Source: Bacteroidota bacterium (lineage in GTDB: Bacteria > Bacteroidota > Ignavibacteria > SZUA-365 > JAADGX01). Taken from it: 17,412 nucleotides of DNA. Below, one piece after another: positions 13,801-17,412 of the stretch. The stretch is taken from contig JALUUP010000071.1 of NCBI GenBank assembly GCA_027021285.1, positions 1 to 17,412 on the forward strand, given 5' to 3'. The position numbers and the translations under genes were made by a program. Each line of letters starts with the position of its first letter. Positions within the stretch are counted from its first letter, which is position 1. The notes beneath the pieces were generated by a model. It saw only the letters and a program-made list of their open reading frames with translations. It ran no database searches and was not told the DNA's origin.

Positions 13801-16678
13801 CCGGTGCGACACTCTATTGATCACGAACACCGGTGTTTCCACCGTGCGCATCGATTCGCTTTTCATTCGCCAGGGCGGCGCTATATTTTCATTGCAATCT
13901 CCTCCCGCGCTTCCATTACGCTTGTCCGGCGGCGCCTCGAACCTGCTGACCATTTGCGCGCGACCGGGATTCATTGGATCGGAGCAGGGACAACTGGTCG
14001 TTGTCAGCGACGACCCCCAGCGTCCACGTATCGAGCTGCCTTTGCTCGCCACGCGGGATTCCGTGAATCTCGACATCGATCCCAGGACGATAGCGTTTGG
14101 CAACGCGGCCGCCTGTGATACAGGGCAAGCCGTTACCGTCACGATTCGAAACACGGGGACACTCAGCGATTCGCTCACACTGGACGCTTCCGCGCTCACC
14201 GCCTTCAACGTTCTCGATCCTTTCCCGATTTCATTGGGACCGGGAGAGACCCGAACGTTCCGGATCACGTTCTCACCCGGGACGGAGAACGCCTTCTCGG
14301 AAATTCTCCGCCTCAAATCCGGAATTTGTAAGAAATCCATTCCCATAACGTTGACCGGGATATTCGCCAACCAGGCGTACACCATCGATCGCAGCAGCGT
14401 TGACTACGGGGACGTCGCCATCGGCGTTTCGTCAACCCAAATCGTCAAATTGACCTCGTCCAACAAGCAGAACGGTCGGCTGAAGGAAATCGTTTTCTCC
14501 CCGGCCGCGTCGGCCTGGAGCACGTCGTTGACCATGCCATTCACCGTGCAGAACGTTTCGACCACGGACATTCCCGTTACGTTTACTCCAACCGATACCG
14601 TGGATTACTCGGCTACCGCCTGTCTGATTTTCGATCAGCCCTGCCCCGACACGATTTGCGTTACGCTGTCGGGAAAGGGCGTCCGGGGCGCGCTGGCGGC
14701 ATCCGCGACACGGATAGTCTTCGGCGAATTGGCGCAGTGCGAATCCGGGCTCGACACGATCACGGTCATCAATACCGGCACGGGCGATGTGACGTTGACG
14801 TCCGCGACGGTCATGGGCGCCGGGGCCTCGTACTACGTGTTGACCAACCCCTTGTCCGGCAACGAGGTCCTGTCCCCGGCCGCAAGCAGGGATTTCTACG
14901 TTGCCTTCAACGCCCTGTCCGCTCCCGACGGTACGCACAACGCGTTTCTCCGCATCCAATCTTCGGACATCAAGCAGCCGGTCATGGATATCCAACTGGA
15001 AGGAACGCGCAGCACGCAGACGTTACCCACGATCGCGTTGCAGGATTTCGGAAACGTTGCGCTCGGACAGGTTCAGAACCGGCCTATTACCATCGCGAAC
15101 AACGGCACGGCGCGATTCTGTATTTCTTCGGTCGTGGTGACACCGCCGTTCAGCGCATCCGCAACCTTGCCCCTGTGCATCGACCCGGGACAGAGCGCGG
15201 ACGTCACTGTCACGTTCAACCCGATCGATACGCTCCTTTCCTCCGGCGAGATTTTGCTTGTCGTTTCCGGCCCCTGCCCCGACACGATCCACGTACGCGT
15301 TCTCGGACAGGGAACGCAGGGCGTCGTTGCGCAAACGCTGTCGCTCAACATGGGCGCCGTCGCTTCGTGCCTGACACGCGCCGACACGGTTGTGATCAGA
15401 AACGTGGGAGGCGCGCCCATAACGCTGACCCAGGTCCAGCTCACCGGCCCCGACGTCGCGCAATTCGGGATCGTACAGCAACCCTCGCCTCCATTCGTCA
15501 TCGATCCGGGCAACTCCACCATCATCATCATTTCGTTCGATCCCCAGGGATTCCCGGATGGAAACAAGACCGCTTCCGTACTGACCACGTTCGACATCGG
15601 CGGAAAGACGCAGCAATTCTCAACCGCCCTGCGGGTCGTGGCTTCCACGCCGGCGTTCAACGCTGCCGGCGGCAACCTGGGAATGGTCACGGTCGGACAG
15701 AGCCGGAATGGATCGATAACGATCACGAATACATCGCAAGTGCCGATCACGGTCAACTCCATTTCAATCGACAGGATGGTCTTTTCCGTGGCAGGAACGA
15801 CTCCTCCGCTGCCAGCCGTACTGCCCCCCGGGGGCGACCTTGTCGTCACCGTGCGGTTTGCCCCGACCGCGGCGGGGAGCATCACCGCAACGCTGACCGC
15901 ATCCTCTCCCCAGCCCTGTCCATCGACGTTCGATTTCTCGCTGACGGGAGAAGGAGTCGAACGGGAAATCGTCCAGGCGGGCCTCAGCATCGGCAACATC
16001 CAGGGCCGCATCGACGACGTGATCGACATCCCGGTGGAAATCAACGCGGACGTCGGAACTGCGCAGGTTACATCGTACACCGGCAAGATCAGGTTCAATC
16101 GCACCATGCTCTACCCACGTGCAGTTGTCACCGCCCAAACCCTGTCCGAGGGAATGAGCGTGAACTTCTCGTACGACCACGTGGAAGGCGAGGTCACCAT
16201 CAGCGCTTCCGGCGGGACCGTTCGTTCCGGCACCGGCCCGCTGTTTGTTCTAAAATGCCTTGTTTTGCTGGGCGACAACGTGGACACGCCGCTGGAAATC
16301 GACCAGGGCTTTGACTTCACTTCCGGGTTCGCCCGGGTGGTCGCCCGAGCAAACGGGTTGTTCCACCTCGTCGGGTATTGCCTTGGAAACGGAAACCGCC
16401 TGATAAGAATCACCGGTCAGAACCAGTTGTGGCAGAACCATCCGAACCCGTTCAACCCGGTTACGACGATCGAGTACGAAATAGCAGAAGACGGTTTCGT
16501 CAGCCTTATCGTGTACGATGCCCTTGGACGGGAAGTCACGCGTCTCGTACAAAAGCGGCAACAGGCGCAACGTTACCAGGTCGAGTTCGACGCCACCGGT
16601 CTTCCCAGCGGAACGTACTACTACATCCTTCGCAGCGGAAACTACCGCGCTTCCCGTAAAATGATTATTGCCAAATAA
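10838..16678 (+). CDS. Giant T9SS-exported protein: YCF48-like propeller, 13 Ig-like (choice-of-anchor D) domains, cohesin-like domain
   Basis: This 1946-residue exported protein starts with a Sec signal peptide (1-24, ending AYSQ). Residues about 25-330 form a YCF48/BNR-type beta propeller, with repeated DGGQTW, DGGATW and DLGMSW motifs and GWVVGE/GWVCGE/GFAIGG strands. Residues about 335-1706 hold 13 Ig-like domains of roughly 100-105 residues of the ASPM/SPD-2/Hydin (choice-of-anchor D) type, recognised by FGxVxxG and VxNTG strands and by CPDT...GxG endings. A cohesin-like domain (about 1711-1848) precedes a T9SS type A sorting domain (about 1862-1946: HPNPFNPVTTIEY, VYDALGREV, GLPSGTYYYIL). 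The ATG at 10838 is chosen because it opens the signal peptide; an upstream in-frame TTG at 10757 overlaps the putative -10 region. It probably forms a long cell-surface or secreted fibre. No catalytic site is visible, and ligand is unknown. It is probably co-transcribed with the barrel gene that follows. Confidence 0.9.
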   Translation: MRPARFLLVILISILCVAGRAYSQGWTIQLTQTTALTAIDFVDTQTGWVVGEHPTGGGQPLPGMIFATQDGGQTWNMMIQNVPVLDRHFMGVDFIDHLSGWVCGEQGTIIYSSDGGQTWVDQTPGITNEDLRDIVFIDPWNGFAIGGNNAGIFSTDGGATWDTLTNLPPGNGLTRIQYIQGRLYTCGEDGQLYYSDDLGMSWFDRSLAGAPRIEGMKWVDIGTGFITLQFGQILMTVDAGMSWQSISPGGFGNLHAVDATDPNTIITSGQSDLILHTYDAGARWHTYSTGLRNHQLLDLAFVNPLDAWACGGRDFGTFQSRGFVAKWDGRAPVIFMPSVHNYDTLLCNIDDVDTLNVRNLGNKDLRLTSWKTVGTNLTEFSVISPSFPATIPPGGNIDLLVRWKPAGLGPKTAELQVFNDDLLRNPRRVHLTAYKDSSEIGISRTYVSFRNLCIGYSLEDSISLFAFGTVNPELISITKVSGDDVFTIFDPSTPRMLSFQTPTKIKFRFTPQQLKDYQATYRITATPCNRELYFVLSGQGAVTKLNATPAAIDFGKVELKDSVFREIYVTNVGNYEAKVTRYKLFPNYPNVTLRDSSLLPLNLGPHESKKYMFAFAPDSIHTVNAVLCLYWDEPCPDSVCIPIRGQGVAEPRIETDAFLQFPHSMCEPSVMDTLWVYNTGHKRLKITSASLVGDAKASFTIIEPSLPVFIPPVDSIAFVFKVNHDKPGPKVTTLRLVHNDSVNNPTEVVLIADKDDAIFSILGDTARVEQVCVGSDFARNFTIRNTGTVPITITDIRNLTNNANFTFSGLAPGATIKPGKSRQLRVTFSPATPGVQVLKLQISSSPCRYQHLMTVTMQGIETMFSRNPSTLNFGDVRIGEQSTLRIHLRNTGANARVAKILIRPSVAGLSITNSPKTPFTWRAGIQDSIEVTFAPGADGAMNTELLLIVDAACPDTIRIPILGTGTTSYLALSRSALPLLLDGCAFVPRCDTLLITNTGVSTVRIDSLFIRQGGAIFSLQSPPALPLRLSGGASNLLTICARPGFIGSEQGQLVVVSDDPQRPRIELPLLATRDSVNLDIDPRTIAFGNAAACDTGQAVTVTIRNTGTLSDSLTLDASALTAFNVLDPFPISLGPGETRTFRITFSPGTENAFSEILRLKSGICKKSIPITLTGIFANQAYTIDRSSVDYGDVAIGVSSTQIVKLTSSNKQNGRLKEIVFSPAASAWSTSLTMPFTVQNVSTTDIPVTFTPTDTVDYSATACLIFDQPCPDTICVTLSGKGVRGALAASATRIVFGELAQCESGLDTITVINTGTGDVTLTSATVMGAGASYYVLTNPLSGNEVLSPAASRDFYVAFNALSAPDGTHNAFLRIQSSDIKQPVMDIQLEGTRSTQTLPTIALQDFGNVALGQVQNRPITIANNGTARFCISSVVVTPPFSASATLPLCIDPGQSADVTVTFNPIDTLLSSGEILLVVSGPCPDTIHVRVLGQGTQGVVAQTLSLNMGAVASCLTRADTVVIRNVGGAPITLTQVQLTGPDVAQFGIVQQPSPPFVIDPGNSTIIIISFDPQGFPDGNKTASVLTTFDIGGKTQQFSTALRVVASTPAFNAAGGNLGMVTVGQSRNGSITITNTSQVPITVNSISIDRMVFSVAGTTPPLPAVLPPGGDLVVTVRFAPTAAGSITATLTASSPQPCPSTFDFSLTGEGVEREIVQAGLSIGNIQGRIDDVIDIPVEINADVGTAQVTSYTGKIRFNRTMLYPRAVVTAQTLSEGMSVNFSYDHVEGEVTISASGGTVRSGTGPLFVLKCLVLLGDNVDTPLEIDQGFDFTSGFARVVARANGLFHLVGYCLGNGNRLIRITGQNQLWQNHPNPFNPVTTIEYEIAEDGFVSLIVYDALGREVTRLVQKRQQAQRYQVEFDATGLPSGTYYYILRSGNYRASRKMIIAK

Positions 16679-16681
16679 GCT

Positions 16682-17412
16682 ATGCGTTTTTTCTCCATCA
16701 TTCTGATTATCGGCCTGTGCGCGGGCACACAGGCGTACAGCCAGTCCTCCACCGAACCGTCTCCGCGCTCCGTTACCCGCGCGGGGCTGTACGGAAGCCC
16801 GGGATTCAATTTCTACCAGGGGACGTTCCAGGTCTTTGAAGGCAGCAAGGTCTGCGGAACGTTCACATCCGGCACCGGCCAGGGCCTCGTCCTGGGCGGT
16901 CTCCTGGAAATTCCGCTCCGGCGCAACCTCCTGCTGACCGGAAGAATCGGCTACCATGACGCCAGCGGGCAGTACGATACCGACACCCGCCTCGGCACCG
17001 TGATCATGCCGGACGGTACGCTGCGGGATGCCTTTGTCAACCATGTGCTCGACGCCACGATCTCCTACGTTACGAGCGGCATCGCCGTCCAGTACTACCC
17101 GTTCAACAATCTCGACCTGCACGTTGCGGCGGGACCGACGATAGGGATCGGCCTCAAGCACACGTTCATCCAGAACGAAAAACTCCTGGAGCCCCTGGAA
17201 GCGCAATTCATCGACAATACCCGTGAACACGTCGTCGCTTCCGGGAATATCGCGTCGTTCAAGAACGTCAGCCTCACACTCGACGCGGGCGCCGGCTACG
17301 ACGTCCGCTTGACACGCAACATCATCGCCACGCCGGAAGTCCGGTACCGGTTTCCCGTAACGTCGGTCACCACGGACACGGATTGGAAAATCGCGGGACT
17401 GCAAGCGGGACT
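16682..17412 (+). CDS. Outer-membrane beta-barrel protein, N-terminal part (3' end beyond the window)
   Basis: The 243 visible residues begin with a Sec signal peptide (about 1-21, MRFFSIILIIGLCAGTQAYSQ). They continue with alternating amphipathic strands typical of an OmpA-like outer-membrane barrel: GLVLGGLLEIPL, LLLTGRIGYHD, SGIAVQYYPF, LDLHVAAGPTIGIGLK, VSLTLDAGAGYDVRLT, IIATPEVRYRFPVT. In relatives from Ignavibacteria such barrels are often followed by a peptidoglycan-binding OmpA domain, but that part would lie beyond the right edge. The ATG is 3 nt after the stop of the giant T9SS protein gene and has no Shine-Dalgarno, consistent with translational coupling. The pairing suggests the barrel may anchor or help display its large neighbour; this is inference. 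An alternative is an unrelated porin-like protein merely sharing the transcript. Confidence 0.8.
   Translation, partial: MRFFSIILIIGLCAGTQAYSQSSTEPSPRSVTRAGLYGSPGFNFYQGTFQVFEGSKVCGTFTSGTGQGLVLGGLLEIPLRRNLLLTGRIGYHDASGQYDTDTRLGTVIMPDGTLRDAFVNHVLDATISYVTSGIAVQYYPFNNLDLHVAAGPTIGIGLKHTFIQNEKLLEPLEAQFIDNTREHVVASGNIASFKNVSLTLDAGAGYDVRLTRNIIATPEVRYRFPVTSVTTDTDWKIAGLQAG

Noticed and set aside
13384..14385. Antisense open stretch of 333 codons within the Ig array
   Set aside because: Low-complexity Ser/Arg/Val-rich shadow of the Ig-repeat coding strand.
14656..16314. Long alternative-frame open stretch (552 codons) on the plus strand inside the giant protein gene
   Set aside because: Arg/His/Gly-rich product without domains, lying wholly within a gene with clear Ig-like domains; typical of a shifted frame in GC-rich DNA.
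16250..17404. Antisense open stretch of 384 codons over the barrel gene
   Set aside because: The plus strand there encodes a signal peptide and beta-barrel strands in order; the antisense product shows no family motif or start signals.
1..17412. CRISPR arrays, tRNA/rRNA genes, insertion sequences or prophage
   Set aside because: No regular direct repeats with spacers, cloverleaf sequences, transposase or integrase motifs were seen on either strand.

Overview
The window most likely comes from a bacterium of the Bacteroidota/Chlorobiota assemblage, on the Ignavibacteria/Kapaibacteria side. The evidence is two very large exported proteins ending in type IX secretion (T9SS) sorting domains, one built from long arrays of 'choice-of-anchor D' Ig-like repeats behind a YCF48-type propeller, followed by an Ignavibacteria-style outer-membrane barrel. 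Base composition is moderately GC-rich. Readable TTGACT/TATATT-like promoters and GGAG ribosome sites suit that branch better than classical Bacteroidetes. The lineage call is inference; no marker gene is present.

Layout. Positions 1-6822, all minus strand: a T9SS-exported von Willebrand A-like protein (3898-6822), then a secreted M1 metallopeptidase with a C-terminal HEAT-type region (1390-3813), then secD (1-1185, running off the left edge) with its own promoter. Positions 7033-7626, plus strand: an unrecognised acidic 197-residue protein behind a clear sigma70-like promoter. Positions 7642-8106, minus strand: a small exported protein, possibly NTF2-like, convergent with it. Positions 8305-10362, minus strand: a tight three-gene unit made of an Rrf2-family regulator with three putative Fe-S cysteines, a membrane polyferredoxin of the NapH/NosR/CcoG type, and a hemerythrin-like protein. 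Positions 10838-17412, plus strand: a 1946-residue T9SS protein followed 3 nt later by a beta-barrel outer-membrane protein cut by the right edge.

Function. Most of the window concerns the cell envelope: Sec export machinery, Sec signal peptides, T9SS cargo and an outer-membrane barrel. The exception is the Rrf2/polyferredoxin/hemerythrin unit, which looks like a nitrosative-stress, oxygen or redox module. A near-repeated 23-bp box lies at the start of its first gene and just before its second gene, suggesting regulation by its own Rrf2 protein.

The most notable structural observation is the domain order of the 1946-residue protein. Its 13 Ig-like domains fall into three classes in the order A-C-B, A-C-B, A-C-B, A-B, A-B, which suggests growth by duplication of a three-domain block. 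I found no CRISPR array, tRNA, rRNA, transposase or phage gene. No wholly new enzymatic system is evident; the redox operon with its box and the ordered Ig array are the best leads.
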